From contig NC_134883.1 of NCBI RefSeq assembly GCF_041734735.1, forward strand, positions 15,463,810-15,527,809: a stretch of 64,000 bases of DNA, written 5' to 3'. This stretch comes from Babylonia areolata (lineage: Eukaryota > Mollusca > Gastropoda > Neogastropoda > Buccinidae). The translations under genes were made by a program, and so were the position numbers. The notes beneath the pieces were generated by a model. The model did no database searches and was not told the DNA's origin. It saw only the letters and a program-made list of their open reading frames with translations. Of the stretch, positions 43,770 through 56,072 are shown one piece after another (the stretch's first letter is position 1; each line of letters starts with the position of its first letter).

Positions 43770-44224
43770 CACCAGCGACGGGGATTACAGAGGTGTATGG
43801 AATCCTCTGGCGGTTATAGAGAGGGAAGAAAGGAGAGATAAAGCATGTTTTCAGAGTGCTTCCCCCGCACCCCTCCACCTGAGTGTGAAGTAATCTTCAT
43901 ACAAGATGAAGGTGTTCACCTGAAGGAAGAAGGTAAGGAAGGAAGGGAGAAGGGAGACCTTGCTGGATCATTTTCATGTGGAAAACTCCGCGTCTGCCTT
44001 TTCGGGGGTGATCACGTTGTCGGCAGACACTTCAGTACAGCGCCCCTGTACGCGATGCCCGGTCAGACCGAGCAATCACAATTCAACACCGCTGTCTCCG
44101 GCCTTCAGTCCTGTTTCATTTTCTTTTCTTTTTCATTTATCTATTCATTTATCTATTCATTTATCTATTTATTTATCTATTTATTCATTCTGTTGTTGAC
44201 GGTACGTTGTATTACTGGTTTTTT
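43770..44224. other. Spacer with (TTTATCTA)n
   Basis: A TTTATCTATTCA tract lies at 44133-44190. Nothing else supported. Confidence 0.45.
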
Positions 44225-44285
44225 TTTTTTTTTTTTTTTTTTTTTTGTCACAGCGGATTTTCCGGTGTGGAATTTTGAATTCTGA
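44220..44285 (-). mobile_element. SINE family 2 end fragment
   Basis: A poly-T then TTTTGTCACAGCGGATTTTC and CGGTGTGGAATTTTGAATTC match the last 40-50 bases of family 2 in reverse. Confidence 0.5.
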
Positions 44286-44305
44286 TTGCTCTGTCTCTGT
44301 CTTTC

Positions 44306-44309
<4 letters not shown>

Positions 44310-44350
<41 letters not shown>
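44310..44350. repeat. (GT)n microsatellite
   Basis: About 20 GT repeats beside the SINE fragment. Confidence 0.95.
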
Positions 44351-44352
<2 letters not shown>

Positions 44353-44847
44353 CTCACGTGCGTGTGAGAGCGTGCACACCCGTATGCGTGCGTGCGTGTT
44401 CGTGTGTATAAGAAAACGAAAAAAACAAAAAAAAAGCTTTCCTTTTTTTGTCAATTTGAAATATGTTGCCCTAATCTTAGATGTACGACTGAACGAGAGT
44501 GTGAGAAACTTCACATCAGTTTAGAAAACAGAATAACCCGCCCACGGTGCTGGGAGATCGTAAATCTAGCCGTGTCAAGAGACGGCTACAAAGGAGAAAC
44601 GTTTAGAAATAAATATCTAAATATAGACAGACAGAAAGAAACTCGTGCGAGTGCAAGGCTGAATGACGTGTCGCGCTGACACAAAACACAGCAATATCTA
44701 TTATAAAAAAAATCGCTCGACCTGAAAACAAGATGATATATATACATATATATAGGAGGTGTACCTATAGCCTATATCTAAACAGCAGACTATTCGTGTC
44801 TTTAAAACTTGTGGCTATAATTTTGTTTCAGACCGGGCTTGCTACTG

Positions 44848-44950
<103 letters not shown>

Positions 44951-45382
44951 AGAGTTCCGATTTGGTTCATCACACTATGGGTCATTTGACCTTGCTAGTA
45001 ATACGAAACCAATGGGTCAGGAAAAATATCACTCTCTTTTAACACCTCCTACACCACCCACAATGTGAAGGCCTACTTTCATTTGTATATCAAGTTGACT
45101 GCCGCACTCTTTTGCATGTGAAATGTTTCATGTGTCCGTGCCTGTGTACGTGTGTGTATGCGTGTGTGTGTGTGTGTGTGCGCGCGCCTGTGTGTGTGTG
45201 TTTGTGTGATTTGATGTTCTTGTTGCTGTTATTGCTGTTGTTGTTGCGTCGTTCACTGCTAAAAAAAACAACAGCAACAAAAAACAAACAACAACAACAA
45301 AAACAACAACAAAAAACCCGTTCCTGTTAAAGCAATCATGCAAGTTTGTGCACACTTAGGCACTTATTCTGGCTCAGGGAAA

Positions 45383-45384
<2 letters not shown>

Positions 45385-45430
<46 letters not shown>

Positions 45431-45431
45431 C

Positions 45432-45489
<58 letters not shown>

Positions 45490-45503
45490 AGAGAGAGAGA
45501 GAG
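45385..45503. repeat. (CA)n(TA)n(GA)n compound microsatellite
   Basis: Three dinucleotide tracts in succession, ending immediately before the LINE tail at about 45508. Confidence 0.95.
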
Positions 45504-45507
45504 ACAT

Positions 45508-45740
45508 CGCTTTCTGGGAAACTGATGCCCTTGACCGCTCTCGCTGGAGGATACTGTGCTCTGGTGGCATAAAGACGTTTGAAAACAAGAGAACGCTGGC
45601 CATTAAGGAGAAGTGTGAGCGAAGGAAGCAGGGCTCAACTTCTGGAGACGTTTTCCCTTGCAACACCTGCGGGAAGTGCTGCGCATCCAGAATCGGCCTC
45701 TTCTCCCATATGAGGACACACACCGACAGATAAGCCTGCC
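45508..45740 (+). mobile_element. LINE C-terminal fragment with a C2H2-like finger
   Basis: The plus strand reads DALDRSRWRILCSGGIKTFE, an IKEKCERRKQ linker and then FPCNTCGKCCASRIGLFSHM followed by RTH and a stop. Cys-x2-Cys-x12-His-x3-His is a complete finger spacing. A finger after an RxxWR segment with SRIGLFSH is known to me from the ends of some LINE ORF2 proteins. The frame is open here, so this fragment is not old. A (TA)n(GA)n tract follows at 45778-45841. Confidence 0.75.
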
Positions 45741-45772
45741 TGCCTACTCATCCGTCGGTGCGACAGGAGACT

Positions 45773-45777
<5 letters not shown>

Positions 45778-45823
<46 letters not shown>

Positions 45824-45841
45824 AGAGAGAGAGAGAGAGAT
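45778..45841. repeat. (TA)n(GA)n compound microsatellite
   Basis: About 21 TA then 10 GA repeats. Confidence 0.95.
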
Positions 45842-46982
45842 GTAGCCGCACGAACAAATCCTGTCTCCCCCCCCCCTTCCCCTCCACTCCCTCCCACACA
45901 CACAGAGACACCCACCACAGGGTATGCAATGCACGTGTTGCGCCGAATTGTAACTAGTATATGGATTGGTGCAGGGCACTTTCAAACAAAACGACACCTG
46001 CGCAATTTTCAAGGTCCAGTTTTTATCACCCGTCTAATTATAATTTCTCTATACACCACGCAAGTCAGCTGAGTTATCAAAATAGTGAAAGCCAGAGAAA
46101 CGAAAAAAAAAAAATTATGTGTAAGTCGACAGTGCGGTTCACACAGTCAAAATGCTGTGAGTCTGAAAGGGGAGACAATGACGATGCATGAACTCTTTCA
46201 AACTGAAGATTCTGAACAGTGCGTTGTGGAATCGTATACCTACATGGCATTTCAGTGCACAACCTATATACTCAAGGCAAGGGGAGAACAAAGACTGAGT
46301 CATCATGTGTGCGTTGTTCGATGTTGTCGGTGACGAGTGTTCGATGAGTTGTGGCAACAATCAGACCTGTTACGTTCTGTCCAACACGTCATCTACTTAC
46401 ACCAGGGAGGCCCTGTATGGAGTTCCAATTTGGGAATACCGCATCTTCGCAGTTGGCCAGCGTAATAGATCATTATTAAGCACAAGTGCAGTGGTAGTGG
46501 CCATGCGGATGCTGTTGACTTGAGACATCTGACAGGAAACGGATGCTCTGATAAAACGGAGTGGGCACTAAGCGTTCCGGGGAAATCTGCCTTCGTGGAA
46601 GACCTTGGTGTGGAGACAGCGTTTCTTTCCGCTCTGTCAGCTGCTTCTCTACACACGCTCTGAGCCGGATGTCTGCTCTCTGTCCTGTCCTTCTCCGCGT
46701 CACACGCAGCCACAGTTTTGCGCACACACACGCACACACACACACACACACACACGCAGACACAAATACAAACACGCAGACACAAAAACAAACAAACAAA
46801 CATTATCAGAGTGTATGATGTTTCGCCTCTGTTATTGTTTTCTTCCTTTTCTTTTTTTTTTTTTCCTTTTCTAATAGCGCTTGTACGTATTACGTTATCT
46901 GAAAAGCGCGTCCTTAGATAAATCAAAAGCGCGGAAAGGCGGGGTTAAAATGTTATTTCATTTTTGGTGCACATGATTCCTG

Positions 46983-46985
<3 letters not shown>
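45842..46985. other. Non-coding DNA with (CA)n
   Basis: (CA)n at 46725-46755. A plus-strand open stretch near 46300-46500 is Cys-containing but lacks splice signals or family resemblance that I can support. Confidence 0.35.
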
Positions 46986-46986
<1 letters not shown>

Positions 46987-47030
<44 letters not shown>

Positions 47031-47070
47031 TATATATATATGTATATATATATACACATATATATATACA

Positions 47071-47112
<42 letters not shown>

Positions 47113-47142
47113 TGTATGTGTGTGTGTGTGTGTGTGTGTGTA
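46987..47142. repeat. Compound (TA)n(CA)n(TA)n(GT)n(GA)n(GT)n tract
   Basis: At least six consecutive dinucleotide blocks over 150 bp. Confidence 0.95.
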
Positions 47143-47269
47143 CTGAACGATGGATTTGCATCCAAATGCACAGAAGTGCCCATGAAAGTTAAGAAATGAT
47201 ACCGTAAAAAAAAAAGAAGAAACAGTAAAAAAAGAAAAGAAAAGAAAGAAAGAAAATGATTCTCTCTCT

Positions 47270-47390
47270 CCCTCCCTCGCCCCCCCCCCTCTCTCTCTCT
47301 CTTTCTCTAAATATATATATATATATGCGCGTGCGTGCGTGCGTATGTGCGTGCGTGCGTGCGTGCGTGTGTGTGTGTGTGTGTGTGTGC
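47270..47390. repeat. Compound (CT)n, (TA)n, (GTGC)n, (GT)n tract
   Basis: A run of pyrimidine, TA, CGTG and GT repeats leading straight into the SINE at 47393. Confidence 0.9.
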
Positions 47391-47392
47391 AC

Positions 47393-47612
47393 CCATCAGA
47401 GTGGATTTCTTCCACTTAATTTTGCCACGGAACAACACTTATGTTGCCAAGGGACGTCGGTTTATCGTCTCATCCGAATGACTGGACGCTCAGTTTGAAT
47501 TTTTCAGTCACAGTCAAACTTGGGGTTAAGAGCGAGATTGTATTCGAACCCGGACCCCCACCCGGCGGACACTGGAACTGACAGATAAGCGTTTTCACCA
47601 TTCTGCCCTTAG
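47393..47612 (-). mobile_element. tRNA-derived SINE, family 3, copy d, 3' truncated
   Basis: On the minus strand the head (GGCAGAATGGTGAAAACGC) and a B-box region GGGTTCGAATACAATC are followed by the body. It ends near ATCCACTCTGATG, where the microsatellites begin; the tail block is missing. Confidence 0.8.
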
Positions 47613-47889
47613 CTCCTGGCCTGCAGACATCATGCAAGGAAACAACACACCCGTCACTGATCATCTGGTTCCTCACTAAACTGCAGAAGTAAATCGTGAT
47701 AGGAAAAACAACGACGAAGGAGTAAGTACCAGAAATGGCAGTCAGCAGACCTGTGCAATTCAACATTGGAAAAACACACATTACTAAAGAAAATAGTAGT
47801 CGGTAGTTTCTATATTATTTTAAGTGTGTGAAGGGAGTGGAGAGTGGTGGAGTAGAGACTGGTCACGCAAATTATATCTCTGATAAACA

Positions 47890-48112
47890 TTAACTCTCTC
47901 CATACGAACGGCGAAAGAGACGACGTTTCACCCCAATTACCATCATCAAAATATTGCAAGCGGAAGGCTCTTATACTGAAGAGGTGAATGTTGACAAAGA
48001 ATACCACAATTCTGACGACGGAAGCTAAAGGTTGGGTCATTCAGACACCCACTGGACATCCGAGGGGTCTGTGTAGAGGAGAAGAGAGGACTGGCCGTAC
48101 TGAGTGAGTTAA
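47890..48112. mobile_element. TTAA-flanked MITE, copy b
   Basis: A 215-bp element with the same ends as 26951-27187, between TTAA at 47890-47893 and 48109-48112. It lacks a block of about 15-20 bases (the second GACGACGTTAACAGCG part) near its start. Otherwise almost identical to the other copies. Confidence 0.92.
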
Positions 48113-48550
48113 ACATTTACGGGAGAGGGAAAAGGAGGGGGCAGGCGGGGCGGGGTGGGGTGGGGGGAAGGGGGGATTGGGGGGGGGGGGGGGAGATAAG
48201 GGAAGGCAGGGAGGGTACATAACGTGTTTCTCCGTCCCACATGGCGTAACCACTGTGGCGGTTCGAGTCCCTCATCCTGGTTCATCCTTTCACGACCACC
48301 CGGCCTGTCTGTCTGTCTCTCCGATCAGTATCATCATCATCATCATCATCGTCATCATTACCGTCATCATCATTGTACAGCTGACCGTTTGAAGCAGCCC
48401 ATATTGCCCACACGCTACGTGGAGACTGACTCTCCCCCCCCCCTCCGCCCCCCCTCTCCACTGTCCTGCAATTACCTACCCAACTTCCATAGTATTTTCC
48501 ACTCCCGTCACCCCCCCCCCCACACACACACACACGCACACACACACACA
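48113..48550. other. G-rich and C-rich low-complexity spacer
   Basis: Long G runs at 48125-48195, (ATC)n at 48329-48375, C runs near 48433 and 48510, then (CA)n to the SINE start. Confidence 0.7.
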
Positions 48551-48968
48551 CAGTGGAGTGATGACTTAGAGGTAACGCGTCCGCCTAGGAAAGCGATAGT
48601 ATCTGTGCGTGCTGGTTCGAATCACGGCTCAGCCGCCGATATTTTCTCCCCCTCGATCCATTAGACCTTGAGTGGTGGTCTGGACGCTAGTCATTCGGAC
48701 GAGACGAAAAACCGAGGTCCCGTGTGCAGCATGCACTTAGCGCACGTAAAAGAACCCACGGCAACAAAAGGATGTTCCTGGCACAGTTCTGTAGAAAAGT
48801 CCACTTCGATAGGAAAAATAAATAAAACCGCTCACAGGAAAAAAAAAAAAAAAGAAAGAAAGAAAGAAAAAAAGGGTGGCGCTGTCAGTGTAGCGACGCG
48901 CTCTCCCTGGGGAGAGCAGAACGAATTTTACACAGAGAAATCTGTTGTGATAAAAAGAAATACAAAAA
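48551..48968 (+). mobile_element. tRNA-derived SINE, family 2, copy e, near full length
   Basis: Head GTGGAGTGATGACTTAGAGG, B box GGTTCGAATCACGGCTCAG, body AGACGAAAAACCGAGGTCCC, end GAAATCTGTTGTGATAAAAA. CA tracts flank both sides. Followed after about 45 bp by a family-3 SINE in the same direction. Confidence 0.9.
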
Positions 48969-49011
48969 TACACACACACACAAACACACACACATACACA
49001 TATATATATAT

Positions 49012-49445
49012 TGTCCAGGAAGGTGTCAGAGTGGTTAAGACGCTCATCTGTCAACACAGTGTCCGCGAGGGTCTGGGTTCGAATCCCTCTCTCGCCCTTC
49101 GTCAAGTTTGACTGGAAAATCAGACTGAGCGTCTTGTCATTCGGAAGAGACGATAAACCGAGGTCCCCGTGTGCAGCACACACTTGACGCACAGGAAAAG
49201 AACCCACGGGGGAAAAAAAGCGTTGTCCTCTGGCAAAATTCTATATATAAGAAATCCACTCTAGATAAACAATATAATTATACACATCACTTAAGTAAGG
49301 CCTGACAATGCGCTTTCGGTTTCACTGCTGGCCAGGCATCTGCTGAGCATGTGTGGTGTAGCGATTATATGGATTATATGATATGGATTTGCCCGAACGC
49401 AGTGACGCCTCCTTGGGGAAATGGAAAATTAAAATTGAAATTATT
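49012..49445 (+). mobile_element. tRNA-derived SINE, family 3, copy b
   Basis: Head AGGTGTCAGAGTGGTTAAGA, B box GGGTTCGAATCCCTCTC, body AAGTTTGACTGGAAAATCAG, tail block AAGGCCTGACAATGCGCTTT and GACGCCTCCTTGGGGAAATG. An internal AT-rich tract is present. Confidence 0.9.
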
Positions 49446-50248
49446 TTTATGTATGTAAAGTAAAATTTTAATAAAGGGAAAGGAAAATAAATAAACAAAA
49501 TCTGTCAAAAGTGTGATTTACACTTCCACCATGCCCCTTTTTTTCTTTTTTTTTTTAAAATCTGTCAAGTCAAAAGTGGCCGAAGTATACGTCGGTCAAA
49601 TCAAACAGCAGGATCTTTGCACAGTTCAAGAACATTCGCCTAAGACAGGAAGGGGGAGGGGAGGGGGGGGGAGGGCGGGCGGCGGGAGAGGGGGAAGGGG
49701 GGAATGGGGGGGGGGGGAGTTTGGGGCGAGGGGTTCTACAGTCCGAAAACCCCAATGGGAACCATACCCCTGCTAACTGGATGGAAGGCCGCTTCTTTAT
49801 CGCTCAGGCCAAACAAAGTGGAAGAAGAAAAAAGAAGAAGAAAAAAAAAAGAAAGAAAAGAAAAAAAGAGAAGAAAATCCCCGAGAGCAAAGAAACAAGC
49901 AGGTGATGAAAGCATGCAGTTATATGGGGGTGGGGTGAAAGGGGGGGGGGGTAGAGTGGAAGGGGGGTGTGGGGTGGGGGCAGGGCCAACACTGTTAGCT
50001 CGAAACAGCTCTCTGGAGTCCTTTGCCAATTCCGCTACCCCTCCCCCCTCCCCCCCACCCCCACCCCCTCCGGCAAAGATGTGTGTGTGTGGTGTATGAT
50101 TGCAGACCCCCGCACAGTCATTCTGCCTTGCTTTGTGGACTTTTCCGGCTTGGAAAGGGAGTTAATGCACTTCTCTGGATGGAGGGGGGATGGATGGAGG
50201 GGGGATGAGGGGGGAAGGGGGGTCAAGGGATGTTGGAAAGGGCAGGCA

Positions 50249-50264
50249 CACACACACACACACA

Positions 50265-50305
<41 letters not shown>

Positions 50306-50306
50306 G
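50249..50306. repeat. (CA)n(CT)n(TA)n compound microsatellite
   Basis: Three dinucleotide tracts in succession. Confidence 0.95.
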
Positions 50307-51283
50307 CTGTATTGATGTAACGGCAGCTCTCTGTTGGGTCGGATTTCGGTTCCGCCCAGTTTCTCAAACTGTGTAGTTTGGATCAATCCGAAAAAAAAAC
50401 CAAGTCCCTATACTCCTCCGGTGGTAGGTAAAAACTGACTGCCGAGTCACGGAAATCTCTTCCTGCTAACCCCCCTCGCCCCCCCCCCCCCGCCCCCCCC
50501 CCCCCTTCCTCCTCCTTCAACCCCCTTTTCACATTGTAACTCTTGTAAGTTTTTGAGGACATTGGAAGTGGGTATCTTTTCCAGCAAAGTTGTGTATTGT
50601 GTGTATGACTGCAGTCTGAGCAGCTATAATCCTGTGCGAGCTGTTGGGCAGGATGCATACTTGACTTCAGTGTGTGGAAGGGGGGTACAGAAGAGGGGAC
50701 AGAAGGGGGGGGGGCAGAAGGGGTGGGCGGGGGTTGTCTCAGGAACTTCCGCGATCTGGTCTGGGAGTATAAAAAAAAAGTGATAAAAAAAGGGATCCAG
50801 CAAGAGCGATGTGTGTATATTCTAATTTTCTCAAATACAATGTATTTGGGGGTGGGGGTGGGGAGGGAGAGGGAATGAGACTGAACAAGCAAGCGATTGA
50901 AATTTTTTTTTTTTTTAATGGTGAGGAGGTGAAGGGGGGAGGGTGGTGAGGGGGCTGGGGGGAGCGGGGGGTGGGGGGGGGGGGTTGATGAGAATGGTGG
51001 CAATCCCACAGAGCAGGGACCAAAATGACGTCACATCAGTGGCTCACCATCTTCTGCATGACGTTTTGTGACCACCCGTCTCTGATCTTTGATAATTATG
51101 ATGCAGCACTATTGTTGGTGCCTCTTCACCTTCATGCCCGTCACATGGGGGCACCCCCCCCCCCCCCCGCCCCCCGCCCCCCTCGACCGATCCTCCCCCT
51201 CTCTGCCTCTCTCTTTCTCTCCATAGAATCACTGTACGAGTGAATACGGACGTTCAAATCGATAAATCGATATCCTATAACAA

Positions 51284-51470
51284 CTGATTGATTGATTGAT
51301 ATGGATACTTATATAGCGCCTATCCTCGGTCGGAGACCAAGCTCTAAGCGCTTTACAAACACGGAGTCATTTACACAACAGGCTGCCTACCTGGGTAGAG
51401 CCGACTGACGGCTGCCATTGGGTGCTCATCATTCGTTTTCTGTCTCATTCAGATTTCAGGCACGCACACC
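51284..51470 (-). mobile_element. Retroposon 3' end with (AATC)n tail
   Basis: On the minus strand GTTTGTAAAGCGCTTAGAGC ... GGCGCTATATAAGTATCCAT is followed by (ATCA)n. The inverted AAGCGC ... GCGCTATATAAG arrangement resembles 3' ends of LINEs and their SINE partners. No coding part is present. Confidence 0.55.
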
Positions 51471-51499
51471 TAAACACTCAGACAAGCATGTAACATTTA

Positions 51500-51836
51500 A
51501 CATTTTACGTGTATGACCGCTTTGTTTATTCACCCCGCCATGTAGGCAGCCATACTCCGTTTTCGGGGGTGTGCATACTGGGTATGTTCGTTTTTCCATA
51601 ACCCACCGTACACTGACATGGACTACAGGATCTTTAACGTGCGTACTTGATCTTCTGCGTGCGTATACACACGAAGGGGGTTCAGGCACTGGCAGGTCTG
51701 CACATATGTTGACCTGGGAGATCGGAAAAATCTCCACCATTTACCCACCAGGCGCCACCGAGATTCGAACCCGGGACCCTCAGATTGAAAGTCCTACGCT
51801 TTGACCACTCGGCTATTGCGCACGTCAACTTACACT
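51500..51836 (-). mobile_element. tRNA-derived SINE, family 1, copy 5, 3' truncated
   Basis: On the minus strand: head GCAATAGCCGAGTGGTCAAA, B box GGGTTCGAATCTCGGTGG, full body, ending near ACGTAAAATG. The usual GTGGGAGTTGCAGCCCACGA and (GAA)n tail are missing. Well preserved. Confidence 0.88.
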
Positions 51837-51875
51837 GCTAACACTCATGGAGTCTCCCCAAGAAGAAAACCACCA

Positions 51876-51879
51876 CCAC

Positions 51880-51915
<36 letters not shown>
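51876..51915. repeat. (CAGA)n microsatellite
   Basis: About ten CAGA units. Confidence 0.95.
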
Positions 51916-51920
<5 letters not shown>

Positions 51921-52670
51921 AACAAACAAGAATTCTTAAGGACAAACACAACAAAAATTTGCCTTCAGCGTGATTGACAGTTTAATGAAATCCGTTCTGT
52001 CCATCAGTGGAAGTGATCGTCAGTCAAAATAACCAGCAGGGTCTTCACACGACCCCAAAGCCTGCGTATAACTCATGAAGGGAGAAAAGGAGTCAACTGA
52101 AAAGAAGAAAAAAACAAACAGGAAACAAGCGAGGAAAAAAAAAAAAAACACTCCTGGGCAAATACCCACACTGACTGAACGTAACAGCCACTCCTTATTC
52201 ATTGCTGCAGCTAAAAAAAAACAGAAAGAAAAAAATATGGAGGGAAAACAAGCAGTGTGTAACGACCGGGTTACGAAAGCATATTTTTATGTGGGTCGGG
52301 AGTATGCATACACAATGTTGAAGATCTCTCATCAGTTCCTCTCAAGCCAAGATGTGTGTCGTGTGTGATTGCAGACCACACACACGTTGTGGACAGGTCT
52401 GGTTTGGGGGTGGGGTAGATGGGTTTTTTTTCTTTTTCTTTTTGATCGTCTGATGAAAGAGGGATGAGGGACGCCTGACAACCACACTTGATTCCTGAAT
52501 CTCCCGTCTTCTTAAAGTATAGCCCTGTTCAATCAGAAAAGAAGCTGTAGTTGGCTTACTCTGGTCAGTAACTGAAAACTGGCTTTATGGCCTGTTGTTC
52601 TCAGTTTGTTTTTAAATCGTCAGTCAATGAAACAAACCACCTCAGTTTTAAATAACACGGCTAGCATTTA

Positions 52671-52902
52671 TTAACTCTCTCCATACGAACGGCGAAAGAG
52701 ACGACGTTAACAGCGTTTCACCCCAATTACAACCATCAAAATATTACAAGTGGAAGGCTCTTACACTGAAGAGGTGAATGTTGACAAAGAATACCACAAT
52801 TCTGACGACGGAAGCTAAAGGTTGGGTCATAGAGACACCCACTGGACATCCGAGGGGTCTGTGTAGAGGAGAAGAGAGGACTGGCCGTACTGAGTGAGTT
52901 AA
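52671..52902. mobile_element. TTAA-flanked MITE, copy c
   Basis: Same element as at 26951 and 47890, between TTAA at 52671-52674 and 52899-52902. Ends CTCTCTCCATACGAACGG and (reversed) CTCACTCAGTACGGCCAG. Confidence 0.93.
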
Positions 52903-53159
52903 ATAAATTGAACGAGGATCAATGCAATGTGCTGGTCAAGGATGATAATCAATCAACAGACCGACCAGTATTTTTTTTATCCAGACAAACCAGTTTCCAG
53001 ATAAACACGAACAGCACGAGCTGCATCTTTTCTGGGCTATCAATCTGCATGTTAACAACCTACAATCTCGTGATTACATTCTGTTAATATATTTGACAAA
53101 ACGAATAAGGGGAGTGGTGGTATCGCCTAAAGCACCGCCAAGGGCACGCGACCGGAATA

Positions 53160-53465
53160 ATCATCGTCAACTGATGCCAACTTGTTCGACAACTATCCAA
53201 GTCCACAGTCTCCATCGATCCATCTGTCAGAACCCATCAGTTCCTCTCAAGCCGTAAACAGCGGAGTCCCAGAAACTCCGTCCCCCCAGCCCCCGAAGAG
53301 AAGGGGGACAAAACCCGACCATTTCTCAGGGCTGCCGTTTCCCGAGTGAGGCAGCATGCACATGCCTGACCGTCATTTATCTCAGCACAGACGACTGCTG
53401 GGAGTTATTTATTCATGTCGGTGGGGAGACACCTCCCCTTCAGCCTTTTCTTTTTTTTTCTTCTT

Positions 53466-53496
<31 letters not shown>

Positions 53497-54544
53497 GCGA
53501 GACATGCCAGTAGTCTATCAATACAAAACTTGTTGGGAATTGTCTGTTCTCGCCACAAGACAATAGGATAATAGAAAAAAAAAGAAAAAGAAAAAAAAGA
53601 GATATAAGACAAGAAAAAAAAAGTCAGGGGGAAAAACCTCCACGAAGAACAGAGACTTTAAGGCTAGAAGGAAATGAAAAAGAAGGAAGTTTTCAACCAG
53701 GTCAGCAGTGTTACGTAACGAATGGTATAAACCTGTGCTAGAATCGTTTCATCCTTCAATCCACCTCACTGTGGCAGCCGTTGCTGCTCATGCAGCGCTA
53801 CCGTCACAACGCACACGTGCAGTGAAAACACACTTAGTGGAAATGAAGAAAAAAAAAAAAGATTGATAAGAAAGTAGAACCTAGTTTTCAGACAAGGACG
53901 TACCCATTTCCCATCCCTAACAGTCTCTGTTCATCTTCACAGTAACTTCAGTTCTGGAACCGAATGATAAATCTTTATTTCACAAGCCCCTGTCCTCCCT
54001 TCCCTTTACACATTCCCTCGAACCAGAGTTTTTTAAAAAAAGAAAGAAGAAAAATCGTTAATTCTGCTCTCAGCGAAAACGTTCCCCCCTACAATCATTT
54101 AATGCCTCAAATTGACCCGCCAAAATAACCAGCGGGGTTCTCGCATGCTTTGAGAGCATTTGAATAAGAGGGGAGGGGGACAGCTTCCTTGTGAGCGGCC
54201 CCTGTGAAATGGCGACACTGACACGATGGAACTGCGCTCCCTCGCCTCTTGGCCACCCAGCGCCTAGGGAAGTGAAAAGGGAGACAACTGGGCGGCATGG
54301 AGCGACAGCCACATGACAGCAATTACGTGGGTCAAAGCCAGCAGAGAAAAGCTATCGAGTCGATCGCGGATCTCTGCCCCCAAGCGGGGGGGAAAAAAAG
54401 ATGAAAAAAAGGACTTGCACAGCTCCGTCTCAATACGAGCTGCGGGCATGGGTACGTTGTAAAAGAGCAGAAAAAAGGGCCTTTCGGTAACTGCTAGGGT
54501 TTGGTCCCAGAGAAAAGGGAAAATACTGGCCATTCTGTTTTTAA
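53160..54544. repeat. Tandem block array, unit A
   Basis: Ordered blocks: X 53165-53390 (AACTGATGCCAAC, later ACCATTTCTCAGGGCTGCCG), Y 53905-54030 (TTCATCTTCACAGTAACTTC, AATAAATCT region), Z 54060-54385 (CAAAATAACCAGCGGGGTTC, GAGAGCATTTGAATAAGAGG, TGTGAAATGGCGACACTGAC) and W 54410-54480 (ATACGAGCTGCGGGCATGGG). The same order recurs in units B and C. A T-run followed by about 22 G lies at 53463-53497. Confidence 0.8.
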
Positions 54545-56018
54545 TTGCCTCCTGGTGTGCGCGTCAATCCTTGACCTCGAGCCCTCAACTCATCATGAAG
54601 CTCTTTCTTCAATCTGAACTGAAGACGTTTGGAAGGAGAGACGATTAGATGAGAGAGAGCAAGCCACTTTCTCCACAGTTCCTCAACTGATGTCCATTGT
54701 CAAAATACCCTTCAGGGCATGGTCTCCAAGATCTGTCGGGAGCAATAACTTCCCTGAGGCTACCTAGTGTTTAAGTCCCAGAGCCCCTGTCCTTGTTACT
54801 CCCACAGAGCTGGGGGGAACAGAGGACCATTTCTCAGGGGGTGCCCGATTAAGGCAGCGTGCCCAGCCAGAACGTCATTGGTACTCTGAGTGCACAGGCA
54901 CAGAATGCTGAGTACTGTTATTCATGGTGGTTGGTACCCTCCCTTCATCCAAGTCCTTTTGCCAAGGCATGTCAGCCGGCTACCTGTACGACACACTGAG
55001 GAGCTGATGACAATCGTGCACGCTGTATGTCAAATTGAACATAAGGAAAAAAAAAAAGAAAAAGAAAAAAAGAATCTAAGCCTGCCTGCCTCTCTGTCTT
55101 ACCTACCCACCCATCTATCTATACCCCTGCCCCCCTCCGCCCACGCCCCCGTCCTCCTCCCCCCCTTCTAAAAAAAAGTGCCTGCCATTCGCCCCCTCTC
55201 TTTTCATCTTCAAAATAATTCAAGAAATGGATTCGAACGATAAAGATAAGATGGTCATTTCATAAGTCTCTGTTTTTCAGTCCCCCTCTTTTCATCTTCA
55301 CAACTGACTGAAACCAGACGATAAATAGTTATCTAACAACACTCAGCTCCCCCCCCCCCCTACAACACACACACCACATTCCTCCACCCAGGGTTATTGA
55401 TTATATAAAATAAAGCGTTCTATTTCTGTCTTCCGCAAAAGATATTTCACCACACTCATTTAACACCTCAAAGTGAGCAGTCAGAAGTAATAAGCGGAAT
55501 TTCTGCATACTTCAAGAGCATCTGAAATAGAGGAGACGGGTGGGGAGGCTGGAGGTGGAGGGGGGCGGGGGGGGGGGGGGCATCTTCCTATCGAGAAGTC
55601 CACGTGAAATGGCGATACCAGAGTGATGGAAACTTGTAACCCCCCCCCCCCCTCACCCCCCCCCCCCCCCCACTTCTCGGCCACTGAATCAGGAAAAGTG
55701 CAAGGGGGGGAAAACTGAAAACTGAGAAGCGGGGAAGCGGCAGCCACGTGGAGGCAATTAGGTGGGTCACAGCCAGCACTGAAAACTTATCCGGTCGATC
55801 GCACACCTCTGGCTCCCCCCCCCCCTACCCTGCACCCCCCCCCCCAAAAAAAAAACCCCAAAAACAAAACAAAACAAAGATGTGTGCTGCGTATAACTGG
55901 AGTTGGCACAGATATAATTCAACAGAAAGCCGCCGCTGGGCAATCAGTACGATTAACCAAAAAAAAAAAACATATTAAAAAAAAAAGATGGAAATTGGCC
56001 AGGTCAAGGAGTCAAGGA

Positions 56019-56072
<54 letters not shown>

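Larger units (their letters stand above)
49550..53160. repeat. Left, degraded part of the tandem block array
   Basis: The block GATGTGTGT..GTATGATTGCAGAC occurs near 50082, 50588 and 52352. The block CAAAATAACCAGCAGGGTCTT occurs at 52026, and a weaker form at about 49595. The spacing is disturbed by G-rich tracts, a SINE at 51500 and a MITE at 52671. Long poly-G/poly-C tracts occupy 49650-49720, 49925-49985, 50470-50510, 50690-50725, 50930-50985 and 51150-51182. Confidence 0.6.

Noticed and set aside
51044-51110. A short minus-strand exon ending CAGAAGATG/GTGAGCC
   Set aside because: The donor is good, but the open part is only about 13 codons and no acceptor or neighbour supports it.
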